Of a DNA stretch of 64,000 nt, positions 35,082 to 42,807 are shown piece after piece. Below the pieces are notes generated by a model. It was given only the letters and a program-made list of their open reading frames with translations, did not search any database and was not told the origin of the DNA. Made by a program: the position numbers and the translations under genes. The stretch is from assembly GCF_001761365.1 (NCBI RefSeq), contig NZ_CP017477.1, forward strand, positions 208,501-272,500, read 5' to 3'. The stretch is from Polaribacter vadi (GTDB lineage Bacteria > Bacteroidota > Bacteroidia > Flavobacteriales > Flavobacteriaceae). Positions within the stretch are counted from its first letter, which is position 1. Each line of letters opens with the position of its first letter.

Positions 35082-35231
35082 TATATCGTCAGTAAATAGT
35101 TCATAAATATACTAAATTATATTATTAGTACTTACTTTATTAAAATTAAGTCGTCATTTATTGTTAAAAATAGTATTTATAGAACTTTAAAACTGTTGCA
35201 AATTTGTATCATAATTATTAAACTAAATAGT

Positions 35232-35714
35232 ATGAATTATCAAAAAACGGTTTCATCTAATGAAGAAACTAAAAAACAGAAAAAAAGTAAAAAGTCTACA
35301 AATGAAATAGATCAAAAACCAACAGCAGCTTATATTGGTGCAACTTGGGGAATTGTTATTATCGGTTTACTATCTTATTGTATTGGTTTGTGGAATGCAA
35401 GTATGGAGTTGAATGAAAAAGGCTATTATTTTGCCATTCTTTTAATGGGAATTTATGCTGTGATTTCGCTTCAAAAAGCAGTGAGAGACAAAGCTGAAAA
35501 CCTAAAAGTAAGTGATATGTATTATGGAATAAGTTGGGTGGTCGCAATTGCTTCGATACTTTTATTAATTATCGGTTTAAGAAATGCAGATTTAGCTTTG
35601 AGTGAAAAAGGTTTCTATGGAATTTCCTTTTTATTGAGTCTTTTTGGCGCAATTACCGTTCAAAAAAACACAAGAGATATTGATTTTATCAACACTAAAA
35701 ATGAAGAAGAATAG
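35232..35714 (+). CDS. YiaA/YiaB two-helix domain membrane protein
   Basis: A 160-residue protein starting at MNYQKTVSSNEETKKQ (35232). A charged N-terminus is followed by two copies of a two-helix unit: ATWGIVIIGLLSYCIGLWNA / GYYFAILLMGIYAVISLQKAVRDK and GISWVVAIASILLLIIGLRNA / GFYGISFLLSLFGAITVQKNTRD. This is the duplicated YiaAB domain, four transmembrane helices; function unknown in general. A strong terminator follows. It opens a run of small stress-type genes. Confidence 0.88.
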   Translation: MNYQKTVSSNEETKKQKKSKKSTNEIDQKPTAAYIGATWGIVIIGLLSYCIGLWNASMELNEKGYYFAILLMGIYAVISLQKAVRDKAENLKVSDMYYGISWVVAIASILLLIIGLRNADLALSEKGFYGISFLLSLFGAITVQKNTRDIDFINTKNEEE

Positions 35715-35741
35715 TTAGTTTGATAATGGTTTTATAAACCA

Positions 35742-35772
35742 AAACCTCACAAATTAGTTATTTGTGAGGTTT
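35742..35772 (+). terminator. Terminator of the YiaAB gene
   Basis: A 13-bp perfect stem (AAACCTCACAAAT 35742-35754 with ATTTGTGAGGTTT 35760-35772) has a 5-nt loop, then AAATTTTT. It lies 27 bp past the YiaAB stop and 20 bp before the stop of the convergent small gene. Confidence 0.75.
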
Positions 35773-35792
35773 AAATTTTTAGTATAATTACT

Positions 35793-35939
35793 TTATTTTC
35801 CATTTTTTTTAGGAATATAAGTAATACCAGATCTAGCATTAGATATATGATTTCCTTCTGCATCATGATTAATTGCCAAAATTTCATCGGCATTTTTTTT
35901 GCTAATTTTAATTTTCTTTTCTTTATCTTCAGTGTCCAT
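35793..35939 (-). CDS. Small hydrophilic protein (48 aa)
   Basis: A 48-residue ORF starting MDTEDKEKKIKISKKNADEI and ending TYIPKKNGK. It has one base between the upstream stop and its ATG (TAAAATG), so it is probably translated with the 94-residue protein before it. Charged, no signal peptide, no motif recognised. Support comes from coupling and from its compact placement before a terminator on the other side. Confidence 0.6.
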   Translation of the reverse strand: MDTEDKEKKIKISKKNADEILAINHDAEGNHISNARSGITYIPKKNGK

Positions 35940-35940
35940 T

Positions 35941-36225
35941 TTATTTTTCTTTATGGTTAATAGTATCAATTTCTAGATTCTCATTGTCATCACTTCCAAT
36001 ACTATATAATTGATTTTCTTCGTCTTTAAGAGTTTTTTTAGTAACGTTTTTTCTAGGTTTTCTGCCAGGAACATCTAAATCATTTCCAGAGAAATCTTTG
36101 GTAACTTTATTTTTTAAAAGTTCATCATCTCCATTATCGTTTCTTAAATTTCCTGCTTTATCTCCTAAAGCTTGTAAATCTTCTTTTGTAATTTCCGAAT
36201 TGTATGTATCTGATTTTTCTTTCAT
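35941..36225 (-). CDS. Small acidic, probably disordered protein (94 aa)
   Basis: A 94-residue protein rich in Lys, Asp, Asn and Glu with almost no hydrophobic core (DDELLKNKVTKDF; GRKPRKNVTKKTLKDEENQLYSIGSDDNENLE), so it is probably largely disordered. It follows the Pmp3-like gene by 2 bases and precedes the 48-residue ORF by one base, giving a three-gene unit. Such proteins often accompany osmotic or general stress genes; that role is inference. Confidence 0.65.
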   Translation of the reverse strand: MKEKSDTYNSEITKEDLQALGDKAGNLRNDNGDDELLKNKVTKDFSGNDLDVPGRKPRKNVTKKTLKDEENQLYSIGSDDNENLEIDTINHKEK

Positions 36226-36227
36226 AA

Positions 36228-36383
36228 TTATTTGCTATTTACATAAAGTGCATGTACAACTCCTGGCAACCAACCTAAAATGGTTAATAGAATACTTAAT
36301 AGAAATTGTGTTCCTAAACCATGTTTTAAAAACACTGCTAAAGGAGGTAATAATACACTTAAAATTATTGTTAATATTGACAT
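36228..36383 (-). CDS. Pmp3/YqaE-family small membrane protein
   Basis: A 51-residue protein starting MSILTIILSVLLPPLAVFLK (36383) with two transmembrane helices and the family pattern LPPLAVFLKHGLGTQFLLSILLTILGWLPGVVHALYV (given as residues 10-46). Pmp3/YqaE proteins are linked to membrane potential and salt or cold stress in yeast, plants and bacteria. The open frame extends 13 codons upstream but those are not family-like. First gene of the minus-strand small-protein unit. Confidence 0.93.
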   Translation of the reverse strand: MSILTIILSVLLPPLAVFLKHGLGTQFLLSILLTILGWLPGVVHALYVNSK

Positions 36384-36517
36384 TTGTTTTGTTTTTAGTT
36401 GAATTACGAAATTATAAAACAACTTAAAATATTGTTGTCTTGATAGATGTAAACTTTAACTCATAAACTATTTTAACAGTGTAAAATATTTATTAACAAG
36501 CTTTTAACTTGTGGTTC

Positions 36518-36525
36518 TAAATTTG
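36518..36525 (+). promoter_or_regulatory. -7 promoter element of the 46-aa gene
   Basis: TAAATTTG is an exact match to the Bacteroidota -7 consensus TAnnTTTG, 38 bases before the ATG at 36564. No good -33 TTG at the usual distance. Confidence 0.5.
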
Positions 36526-36563
36526 TTTTTTAGTTTTATATCGAATTTAAAAAATAAAATATT

Positions 36564-36704
36564 ATGGGAATTATAAAAGACAATAAAAAATTTGATAGAT
36601 CAAAAACTCAAAACGATCCTACAAATCCATCACCTAATTTAAAAGAGAACAAGGATTTTAGTTTGGATAAAAAAACGATTACAGAAAAGAAAAAAGACAA
36701 ATAG
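36564..36704 (+). CDS. Small hydrophilic protein (46 aa)
   Basis: A 46-residue ORF, MGIIKDNKKFDRSKTQNDPT to TEKKKDK, Lys/Asn/Asp-rich and hydrophobic-poor. It has an exact -7 element upstream and a strong hairpin terminator 23 bases downstream, which makes a genuine monocistronic gene likely although it is short. Composition is like the disordered 94-residue protein on the opposite strand. Function unknown. Confidence 0.6.
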   Translation: MGIIKDNKKFDRSKTQNDPTNPSPNLKENKDFSLDKKTITEKKKDK

Positions 36705-36726
36705 TTATTAGTTAATTTTCAATAAT

Positions 36727-36753
36727 AAACCTTCACGAATTTCGTGAAGGTTT
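36727..36753 (+). terminator. Terminator of the 46-aa gene
   Basis: A 13-bp perfect inverted repeat (AAACCTTCACGAA 36727-36739 and TTCGTGAAGGTTT 36741-36753) is followed by TCTAATTT. Little or no T-run, but the stem is strong. Confidence 0.6.
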
Positions 36754-36778
36754 TCTAATTTAAAGTAACATAGAAAGT

Positions 36779-36971
36779 TTAATACTCATTCATTAGAATT
36801 ACTCTTAGATTTAGGTAATTCGCCTTTAATTCATTCTCTAAATCAATTACGTGAGAAGCTCCAACCATCACAATATTTCTTGTTTTTCCAGATTTTAATA
36901 CTTGACTAGCAATATTTTCTTCCTTCTAAACAACCTTTAGTTTCTTCTGTTATATCGCCAAATGAACTCAT
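36779..36971 (-). pseudogene. Decayed gene fragment
   Basis: Two reading frames joined by a frameshift near 36925 look like one protein end: MSSFGDITEETKGCLEGRK, then ENIASQVLKSGKTRNIVMVG and ASHVIDLENELKANYLNLRV. The last part looks like the C-terminus of a larger protein (NIVMVGASHVIDLE...LKVILMNEY). No start context or full-length frame exists here, so it is read as a deletion remnant. The closest family resemblance is to TraB/ChaN-like proteins, which is only a suggestion. Confidence 0.5.
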
Positions 36972-37104
36972 TTTATGCAATTTTAACTTCTTTATGTTTA
37001 TTTTTTTCTTCTGAATTCTCAAATATAAACATTTAAACATTTTTACTTTATAAATATTTATTAGATGTTTATTAGTAGTATTTTTGATTTATAAATTTAT
37101 TGAT

Positions 37105-37992
37105 ATGAAAAATTCCAAATTTCTTATTGCTATCTCATTTTTTGCAATTTATGTAGTTTGGGGTTCTACCTATTTATTTAATAAAATTGCAGTTACAGAA
37201 TTATCGCCTTTTTTTTTAGCTTCTATTCGTTTTTCTGTTGCAGGTATTTTAATGATTTTTTTAGCGTTTATTTTAAAACAACCTTTAAAAATTACTAAAA
37301 AGCAATTTTTTAATTCCATGATTGCTTCTTTTTTCTTTTTAATCTACGGAAATGGCGTTTTTGTTTGGGCTTTACGTTATGTAGATAGTGGTTTTGGAGC
37401 TTTAATGGCATCCACTCAACCACTTTTTGTGCTCTTTTTATTACGATTAATTGATAGAAAACCATTTCAGAAAAAATCTATTATTGGAGTAATTTTAGGA
37501 ATGTTTGGCATGTATTTATTGGTTAGTCAAAAAGAATTGATAACTTCTGAAGGAACTTTATTAGGGGTTTTTATGATACTTACGTGTGTGTTAAGTTGGA
37601 GTTATGGAAGTGTATTTGTATCGAAAGCAGATTTACCAAAAAGTTTTATGGTTACAACAGGTTATCAAATGTTGGTGGCTGGTTTTGTGCTGTTTTTAGC
37701 AAGTTTAAGTTTTAATGAAGTTTGGCTATCACCTTTATATTGGAGTACAAATGTTCAGATTTCTATGATTTTATTAATTGTTTTTGGAGGTATTGTTGCC
37801 TTTACTGCTTTTAATTATCTACTAAAAAATGTGTCTACAGAAAAAGTGTCAACATCTGCTTATGTAAATCCTGTAATTGCTTTATTTATGGGTTGGTATT
37901 TTTTAGAGGAAACGTTAACAACACAATCAATTGTAGCTTCATGTATTTTATTAACGGGCGTTTATTTTATCACTTCAAGAAAAAGAAAATAA
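37105..37992 (+). CDS. EamA/DMT-family transporter
   Basis: A 295-residue membrane protein with about ten hydrophobic segments and two EamA repeats (FAIYVVWGSTYLFNKIAV near residue 10; GVFMILTCVLSWSYGSVFVSK near 155). It shows the repeat-end pattern ALRYVDSGFGALMASTQPLFV and VSTEKVSTSAYVNPVIALFMGW. Probable metabolite or amino-acid exporter; substrate unknown. The start at 37105 (MKNSKFLIAISFF) is preferred to the ATG seven codons upstream. Monocistronic by spacing. Confidence 0.9.
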   Translation: MKNSKFLIAISFFAIYVVWGSTYLFNKIAVTELSPFFLASIRFSVAGILMIFLAFILKQPLKITKKQFFNSMIASFFFLIYGNGVFVWALRYVDSGFGALMASTQPLFVLFLLRLIDRKPFQKKSIIGVILGMFGMYLLVSQKELITSEGTLLGVFMILTCVLSWSYGSVFVSKADLPKSFMVTTGYQMLVAGFVLFLASLSFNEVWLSPLYWSTNVQISMILLIVFGGIVAFTAFNYLLKNVSTEKVSTSAYVNPVIALFMGWYFLEETLTTQSIVASCILLTGVYFITSRKRK

Positions 37993-38105
37993 TCTCTTAA
38001 AAAGGTGTTAACAATTCAATTGAGTTCAACTTAATTGCATTTCAGCAAACCTACATTTCTATTTGTAAATACATTTATAGTCTATTAATTTAAAATGATA
38101 AAACT

Positions 38106-38408
38106 ATGAATATTAATTTCGAGTACCATAATGTAGAAGCTAGTGAAAGGTTAGAAGCATACGCAAAAGAAAAGTTAGAAAAACTGTACGATAAATTTCA
38201 GATGATAGTAAGAGCAGATGTTTTTTTTAAAACAGAAAACACCTCTTCTGATGAAACAGGAATGATTTGTAATATTAGAGTAAGTGTACCTGGACCAAGA
38301 TTGTTTGCAGAAGCAAGTCACGATAATTTTATAAGTTCTATTAATGAATCTGTAAAAGAATTGGACAGACAATTGACAAAGAAAAAAGAAAAATTAGCTA
38401 CCTATTAA
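38106..38408 (+). CDS. hpf: Short ribosome hibernation-promoting factor
   Basis: A 100-residue protein of the HPF/RaiA (S30AE) family: MNINFEYHNVEASERLEAYAKEKLEKL, VRADVFFKTENT, CNIRVSVPGPRLFAEASHDNFISSINESVKELDRQLTKKK (as features along residues 1-95). These proteins bind the 30S decoding site and inactivate ribosomes in stationary phase. It lacks the long-form C-terminal domain. A strictly conserved Asp/basic set cannot be judged by eye. It is followed 50 bp later by an old yellow enzyme gene. Confidence 0.92.
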   Translation: MNINFEYHNVEASERLEAYAKEKLEKLYDKFQMIVRADVFFKTENTSSDETGMICNIRVSVPGPRLFAEASHDNFISSINESVKELDRQLTKKKEKLATY

Positions 38409-38457
38409 ACGCTTTTATCAATAATAAATTTAATAATAACAACTTAAAGAGAGAACA

Positions 38458-39576
38458 ATGAAGAAAGAATTTTTATTACAAAATTTTAATAATATTGATG
38501 ATTTGCCTTTAAAAAATAGAGTTGTCATGGCTCCAATGACTAGAAGTAGAGCAGATAATAAAGGTAATGTGCCAACAAACGATTTACAAGGTTTATATTA
38601 TGAACAAAGAGCTTCTGCAGGTTTAATTATTACAGAAGGATCTCAAGTATCTAAAGAAGCTGTCGGTTACATAAACACTCCTGGTATTTACAGTAAAGAA
38701 CAAGTAGAAGGTTGGAAAAAAGTAACAAAAAGAGTACATGATAAAGGTGGGAAAATATTTATTCAGCTTTGGCACGTTGGACGAATTTCGCATCCCGATT
38801 TTCATAATGGAGAATTACCTTTAGCACCTTCTGCTATAAATGCCAATGAAACTGTGTATACTCCAGAAGGAGAAAAAGAAACAGTTACACCAAAAGAAAT
38901 GACAAAAGAAGATATTAAAAGAACAATATCTGATTTTAAAAATGCTGCACAAAATGCTGTTGATGCTGGTTTTGATGGTGTAGAGATTCATTCTTCAAAT
39001 GGATATTTGTTTCATCAGTTTTTTAACAAAACATCCAACAAAAGAACAGATGAATATGGAGGAAGTATTGAAAATAGAGCGCGTTTCTTTTTTGAAGTTT
39101 TAGATGCTGTAAAAGAAGTTTTACACGAACAAAAAATTGGAGCAAGATTCAATCCGTCTTTAAATGGAATTTTTGGAATGGAAATGGATGAAGAGACGAT
39201 TCCTACTTTCGAATATATTATTAAAAAATTAAATGATTATAACTTAGCATACATTCACTTATCTGAACCTTTTAATGATGTTTCTGATGTTAAGTTTGCT
39301 GTACAAAATATTGCAGAACATTTTAGACCTTTATATCATGGAACTTTAATGATTAATGCAGGTTTTGATGAAGCTTCTGGAAACAAAGTGATTGAAGAAG
39401 GAAACGCAGATTTAGTTGCCTTTGGTAAATTGTATATTTCAAATCCTGATTTGGTAGAACGTTTTGAAAGAAACCAAGAATTAGCAGATTGGAATCAAGA
39501 AACTTTTTACACACCTGGACCTAAAGGATATACAGATTATCCGAAATTAGAAGTAAATAAATTAGAAAACTCATAA
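38458..39576 (+). CDS. Old yellow enzyme-family alkene reductase
   Basis: A 372-residue FMN-dependent ene-reductase. It shows NRVVMAPMTRSRA, QLWHVGRISHPDF near 105, the EIHSSNGYLFHQFF region (His-Asn pair that binds the substrate carbonyl; the usual HGAN is HSSN here), and TDEYGGSIENRARF. Also ARFNPSLNGIFGM and a C-terminal FMN-phosphate region (DLVAFGKLYISNPDLVERF). Likely NAD(P)H-dependent reduction of activated alkenes or xenobiotics. Closely followed by a peroxiredoxin gene, suggesting a redox-stress unit. Confidence 0.94.
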   Translation: MKKEFLLQNFNNIDDLPLKNRVVMAPMTRSRADNKGNVPTNDLQGLYYEQRASAGLIITEGSQVSKEAVGYINTPGIYSKEQVEGWKKVTKRVHDKGGKIFIQLWHVGRISHPDFHNGELPLAPSAINANETVYTPEGEKETVTPKEMTKEDIKRTISDFKNAAQNAVDAGFDGVEIHSSNGYLFHQFFNKTSNKRTDEYGGSIENRARFFFEVLDAVKEVLHEQKIGARFNPSLNGIFGMEMDEETIPTFEYIIKKLNDYNLAYIHLSEPFNDVSDVKFAVQNIAEHFRPLYHGTLMINAGFDEASGNKVIEEGNADLVAFGKLYISNPDLVERFERNQELADWNQETFYTPGPKGYTDYPKLEVNKLENS

Positions 39577-39586
39577 AAATTACAAG

Positions 39587-40096
39587 ATGATAAAACCTAG
39601 AAATAAAGCACCAGAATTAACAATTGATTTGGTAAATGGTACACAATGGAGTTTACAAGAACAAAAGCCAGAAAATTTCACATTAATAATTTTTTATAGA
39701 GGCAAACATTGCCCAGTTTGTAAAAAACAATTGGAAGAATTACAAACAAAAATACCAGACTTTAAAAAAAGAGGTGTTAATATAGTTGCAATTAGTGCAA
39801 ATACAGAAGAACTTGCAAAAGAAACTTACAAAGATTGGGCAATAGATGATGTTCCTGTAGGTTATAATTTTTCAATTGATGAAGCTCGTAAGTGGGGTTT
39901 ATTCATTTCTGAAGGTATTAGTGATAAAGAACCAAAACAATTTACAGAACCAGGTTTATTTTTGATTGATACAAAAGGAAAAATTTATTGGGAATCTATA
40001 CAATCTATGCCTTTTGGAAGACCTGAATTTAAAGACGTTTTAAATGGAATAGATTATATATTAAAAGAAGACTATCCTGCAAGAGGAGAAGCTTAA
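39587..40096 (+). CDS. Peroxiredoxin-like (AhpC/TSA) protein
   Basis: A 169-residue thioredoxin-fold protein with FYRGKHCPVCKKQLEELQTKI, in which the peroxidatic Cys is followed at +3 by another Cys (CPVC). Then NIVAISANTEELAKETYKDW and a C-terminal GLFLIDTKGKIYWESIQSMPFG. This is the AhpC/TSA-type peroxiredoxin-like family; peroxide reductase activity is likely. It starts 10 bases after the ene-reductase and ends just before a strong terminator, so the two genes form an operon. Confidence 0.9.
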   Translation: MIKPRNKAPELTIDLVNGTQWSLQEQKPENFTLIIFYRGKHCPVCKKQLEELQTKIPDFKKRGVNIVAISANTEELAKETYKDWAIDDVPVGYNFSIDEARKWGLFISEGISDKEPKQFTEPGLFLIDTKGKIYWESIQSMPFGRPEFKDVLNGIDYILKEDYPARGEA

Positions 40097-40110
40097 AAAC
40101 GCATAAAAAT

Positions 40111-40144
40111 AATCCAAAGTAATTGTTACTTTGGATTATTTTTT
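40111..40144 (+). terminator. Terminator of the ene-reductase/peroxiredoxin operon
   Basis: A 12-bp perfect stem (AATCCAAAGTAA 40111-40122 with TTACTTTGGATT 40126-40137) has a TTG loop and is followed by a T-run (40139-40144). An alternative TTG start for the next gene (40131) falls in its 3' arm. Confidence 0.85.
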
Positions 40145-40163
40145 ATCTAAATATATTATAAAA

Positions 40164-41039
40164 TTGACACATAAATTTAAACTTAAAGATTTACCAAAAC
40201 TATTTGTAAAAACCGCAAATAATTGGTTTGATAGCAATCCTTTTGAATTAAGTGCAGTGGTTGCTTATTATGCAATATTATCTTTGCCTGCTTTAATCGT
40301 TATCATCTTAAATCTTGTTGGTAATGTTTGGGGTAGAGAAATTGTGCAAGGAGAATTGTTAGACGAAATTTCTGCAGCAGTTGGTGTGCAAACAGCAGAA
40401 TCCATAAGAGTTATGATGTTGGATAGAGGAGATGAATCAGTCTCAATATTTACAACTATTATTGGTTTTATAACCTTAATTTATGGTTCAACAGGAGTTT
40501 TTTATCAACTTCAATCTGCTTTCGATAAAATTTGGAAAGTAAAAGAGAATGAAAATACTAATGGATTTGTTAAAATGCTTTTAAGTAGATTAAAAAGTTT
40601 TGGATTTATTTTAATTATAGGTTTTTTACTTTTAATCAGTTTTATTTTCACTTCAATTATTAGTGCTTTTAGCAGCAGAATTGAAAAATTTATGCCAGAA
40701 ATTTTGTTTGATTATGTATATCTTATCGATTTTACAATTTCCATTTTCTTTATATACGTGCTTTTTGCAACAATGTTTAAATATTTACCAACAAAAAGCA
40801 TTCGTTGGCGAGCAGTAAGAATTGGTGCAGCTTTAACAGCAATTTTATTTGTAATTGGTAAGTATTTAATGGCTTGGTATTTTAGCGAAATGGATCCAGG
40901 TTCTACGTATGGAGCAGCAGGTTCTATCATTTTAATTATGCTTTGGGTTTCTTATTCTAGTTTAATTTTATTTTTTGGAGCGCATTTTACCAAAGTATAT
41001 TCAGATATGTATCTTATTGAATATGAAGAGATAAAATAA
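40164..41039 (+). CDS. YihY/BrkB-family membrane protein
   Basis: A 291-residue membrane protein with about six hydrophobic segments and the family features NPFELSAVVAYYAILSLPALIVIILN near the N-terminus, FITLIYGSTGVFYQLQSAFDKIWKVK, and SEMDPGSTYGAAGSIILIMLWVSYSSLILFFGAHF near the end (partial pieces of residues 240-280). The start is uncertain: no ATG is in range. TTG at 40164 is chosen because the earlier in-frame TTG (40131) lies inside a terminator stem. Function in this family is unknown; older RNase BN naming is wrong. Confidence 0.88.
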   Translation: MTHKFKLKDLPKLFVKTANNWFDSNPFELSAVVAYYAILSLPALIVIILNLVGNVWGREIVQGELLDEISAAVGVQTAESIRVMMLDRGDESVSIFTTIIGFITLIYGSTGVFYQLQSAFDKIWKVKENENTNGFVKMLLSRLKSFGFILIIGFLLLISFIFTSIISAFSSRIEKFMPEILFDYVYLIDFTISIFFIYVLFATMFKYLPTKSIRWRAVRIGAALTAILFVIGKYLMAWYFSEMDPGSTYGAAGSIILIMLWVSYSSLILFFGAHFTKVYSDMYLIEYEEIK

Positions 41040-41205
41040 TATTCCCTAATTTAAATGTTTTAAAATACTGTAAGTCAAGTTTTTAAGAGTTATGTTTACT
41101 GCTGTTAGATACTTTAATTTATATCGTTTATAAGATTCAAAAAATATATTGTTAAAATTTTCTTAATAATTATGATGTTTTTTTTAAATTTTTTAAAAAA
41201 TACTG

Positions 41206-41213
41206 TATATTTG
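41206..41213 (+). promoter_or_regulatory. -7 element of the first 67-aa gene
   Basis: TATATTTG is an exact TAnnTTTG match, 20 bases before the ATG at 41234. Confidence 0.6.
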
Positions 41214-41233
41214 AGTTCTAAATTATAATCCCT

Positions 41234-41437
41234 ATGATTCAAATTACCCTATCTGCTGAAGAGCAGTCAGTATTAAATGCTGTAAAAACTGAGCATCTAA
41301 CAAGTTTCGAAATTTTAAAAAAAGTAGACAGTATTTCTATGATTTTATCATTGTATAATATTATAGATAAGCTTAGTACAAAAGGTGTGCTTAAAAGTTA
41401 CATGAAACAAGATAAAAAATATCATTATGCTGCTTAG
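41234..41437 (+). CDS. Small winged-helix-like protein, tandem copy 1
   Basis: A 67-residue protein: LSAEEQSVLNAVK, TSFEILKKVDSISMILSLYNI, IDKLSTKGVLKSYMKQDKKY. The order helix, helix-turn-helix-like segment, then a two-strand hairpin with a Gly turn (STKGVLKSY...KKYHYAA) resembles a mini winged helix, of the kind found in small regulators. That reading is inference. It is 38/67 identical to the gene at 41637, including the block ISMILSLY. It has its own -7 element and a short leader. Confidence 0.72.
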   Translation: MIQITLSAEEQSVLNAVKTEHLTSFEILKKVDSISMILSLYNIIDKLSTKGVLKSYMKQDKKYHYAA

Positions 41438-41589
41438 TAGCTAATTTTATTTTCTATTGATTTTATAAAACGTTGTTCTATTTGCTTTCTAAGGTAAATT
41501 AGATAACGTTTTTATGTTTTTTAAGGAGGATATTTACTCTGTTACAAAATAAGTAAATGACAGTAAAACAGATTCTTATTAGGTTGTAG

Positions 41590-41618
41590 TTGTTTGAAAA
41601 ATTATTATTGTATATTTA
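41590..41618 (+). promoter_or_regulatory. Promoter of the second 67-aa gene
   Basis: TTG at 41590-41592 and TATATTTA at 41611-41618 (7/8 of TAnnTTTG) are 18 bases apart, the usual Bacteroidota spacing. The ATG is at 41637. Confidence 0.55.
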
Positions 41619-41636
41619 TCATCTAAAAAATATGCT

Positions 41637-41840
41637 ATGAATAACAATAAATTGACAGCACAACAATTGTCTGTGCTAAATGTAATTAAAGAAGAACCTT
41701 TAACAAGTTTTCAAATTTTAAATAAAGTAGAAAATATTTCTATGATATTATCTTTATATACAATTATAGATCAACTTAAAAGTAAAGGTGCTATTGAGAG
41801 TTACACAAAAGAGAATGTAAAGTACCATATTGCTTGTTAA
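41637..41840 (+). CDS. Small winged-helix-like protein, tandem copy 2
   Basis: A 67-residue paralogue of the gene at 41234: LTAQQLSVLNVIK, TSFQILNKVENISMILSLYTI, IDQLKSKGAIESYTKENVKY. The two genes have similar lengths and separate promoters but little similarity in their spacers, so the duplication is not recent. A long hairpin terminator follows. Function unknown; a DNA-binding or PadR-like regulatory role is a guess based only on the fold-like pattern. Confidence 0.72.
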   Translation: MNNNKLTAQQLSVLNVIKEEPLTSFQILNKVENISMILSLYTIIDQLKSKGAIESYTKENVKYHIAC

Positions 41841-41862
41841 TTAGTTACTTTACTTTTAAAAT

Positions 41863-41907
41863 AAAATGCTTTGAGATTTTTAAGATTTAAAAATTTCAAA
41901 GCATTTT
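41863..41907. terminator. Bidirectional terminator hairpin
   Basis: A 12-bp outer stem (AAAATGCTTTGA 41863-41874 with TCAAAGCATTTT 41896-41907) continues into an A/T-rich inner stem. It lies between the convergent 67-aa gene and the transglutaminase gene; T-rich flanks follow on both strands. Confidence 0.7.
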
Positions 41908-41912
41908 GGTTT

Positions 41913-42806
41913 TTAGTCTTTAGCAGGTCTAATATCTACTGAAACTTTCATAATACTATTTCCAGAACCATAAATAACTCCTTTTAAAGGAGGTACATCA
42001 TAATAGTCTCTACCAAAAGCAACTGTAATATGTTGGTTTTTTGGAATTTGATTGTTTGTAGGATCAAAATCTACCCAACCAAAACCTGGAATAAATACAG
42101 AAAACCAAGCATGGGAAGCATCTGTACCCACTAGTTTTTCTTTTCCTGGAGGAGGTAATGTTTCTATATAGCCACTAACATATCTTGCAGGCAAACCCAT
42201 GGAACGTACACAAGCAATTGCAACTTGAGCAAAATCTTGACAAACGCCCTTTTTTTCTTTCATAACTTCTTCAATAGGAGTTGCAATCGTGCTAAAAGTG
42301 GCATCAAATTTAAAATCCGTAAAAATACGTTTCATTAATTCTTTAGAGGCTTCAAAAACAGAACGCTCTTTTTTGAAGGAAACCTCTGCATATTCTTTAA
42401 TTGAACTCGATATTTTATTGATGAAAGGTGAGTCTAATAAAAACTGTTTAGCATCTATAATTTCTGAAGAAAAAGAACTTAATTTTTCAATAGCTTTTTC
42501 TAAAGTGATGTTTTTATCACCTTTTAAATGTTCATTTTTTTCTTGAATTTCAAAAGAACGCTCTACGTTACTTTTTGCAGTTACAATTAATTCTTTGTGT
42601 TGTTTATCAATAGAGAAATGAGTTACTGTATTCCCGAAAAAATCTATATTTTCATTTAAAAAACTAGGTTTTGGAGTAATTTCTAACTCATAACTCAATA
42701 ACTTTTGCCCAATAAAATCTTTAGGTTTTAAGATGGCTAAATTGTGACAATAAGTTACATTATTATCATATTTATAGCTTGTTGTGTGTATAATTGAAAA
42801 AATCAT
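41913..42806 (-). CDS. Transglutaminase-like protein of the amidoligase cluster
   Basis: A 297-residue protein starting MIFSIIHTTSYKYDNNVTY (42806). The N-terminal ~130 residues are the beta-rich region common to bacterial transglutaminase-like proteins. The papain-like core has Cys in KKGVCQDFAQVAIACVRSMG, His in DASHAWFSVFIPG, and Asp in WVDFDPTNN. In this context it may be a peptidase or amidase that acts on the product of the ATP-grasp ligases. Its ATG lies one base after the stop of the upstream fused gene (TAAAATG), so the two are co-translated. Third of a three-gene minus-strand set. Confidence 0.92.
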   Translation of the reverse strand: MIFSIIHTTSYKYDNNVTYCHNLAILKPKDFIGQKLLSYELEITPKPSFLNENIDFFGNTVTHFSIDKQHKELIVTAKSNVERSFEIQEKNEHLKGDKNITLEKAIEKLSSFSSEIIDAKQFLLDSPFINKISSSIKEYAEVSFKKERSVFEASKELMKRIFTDFKFDATFSTIATPIEEVMKEKKGVCQDFAQVAIACVRSMGLPARYVSGYIETLPPPGKEKLVGTDASHAWFSVFIPGFGWVDFDPTNNQIPKNQHITVAFGRDYYDVPPLKGVIYGSGNSIMKVSVDIRPAKD

Positions 42807-42807
42807 T

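Noticed and set aside
40131..40163. TTG start for the YihY protein
   Set aside because: The codon is inside the 3' arm of the preceding gene's terminator; the TTG at 40164 is preferred, though the true start is uncertain.
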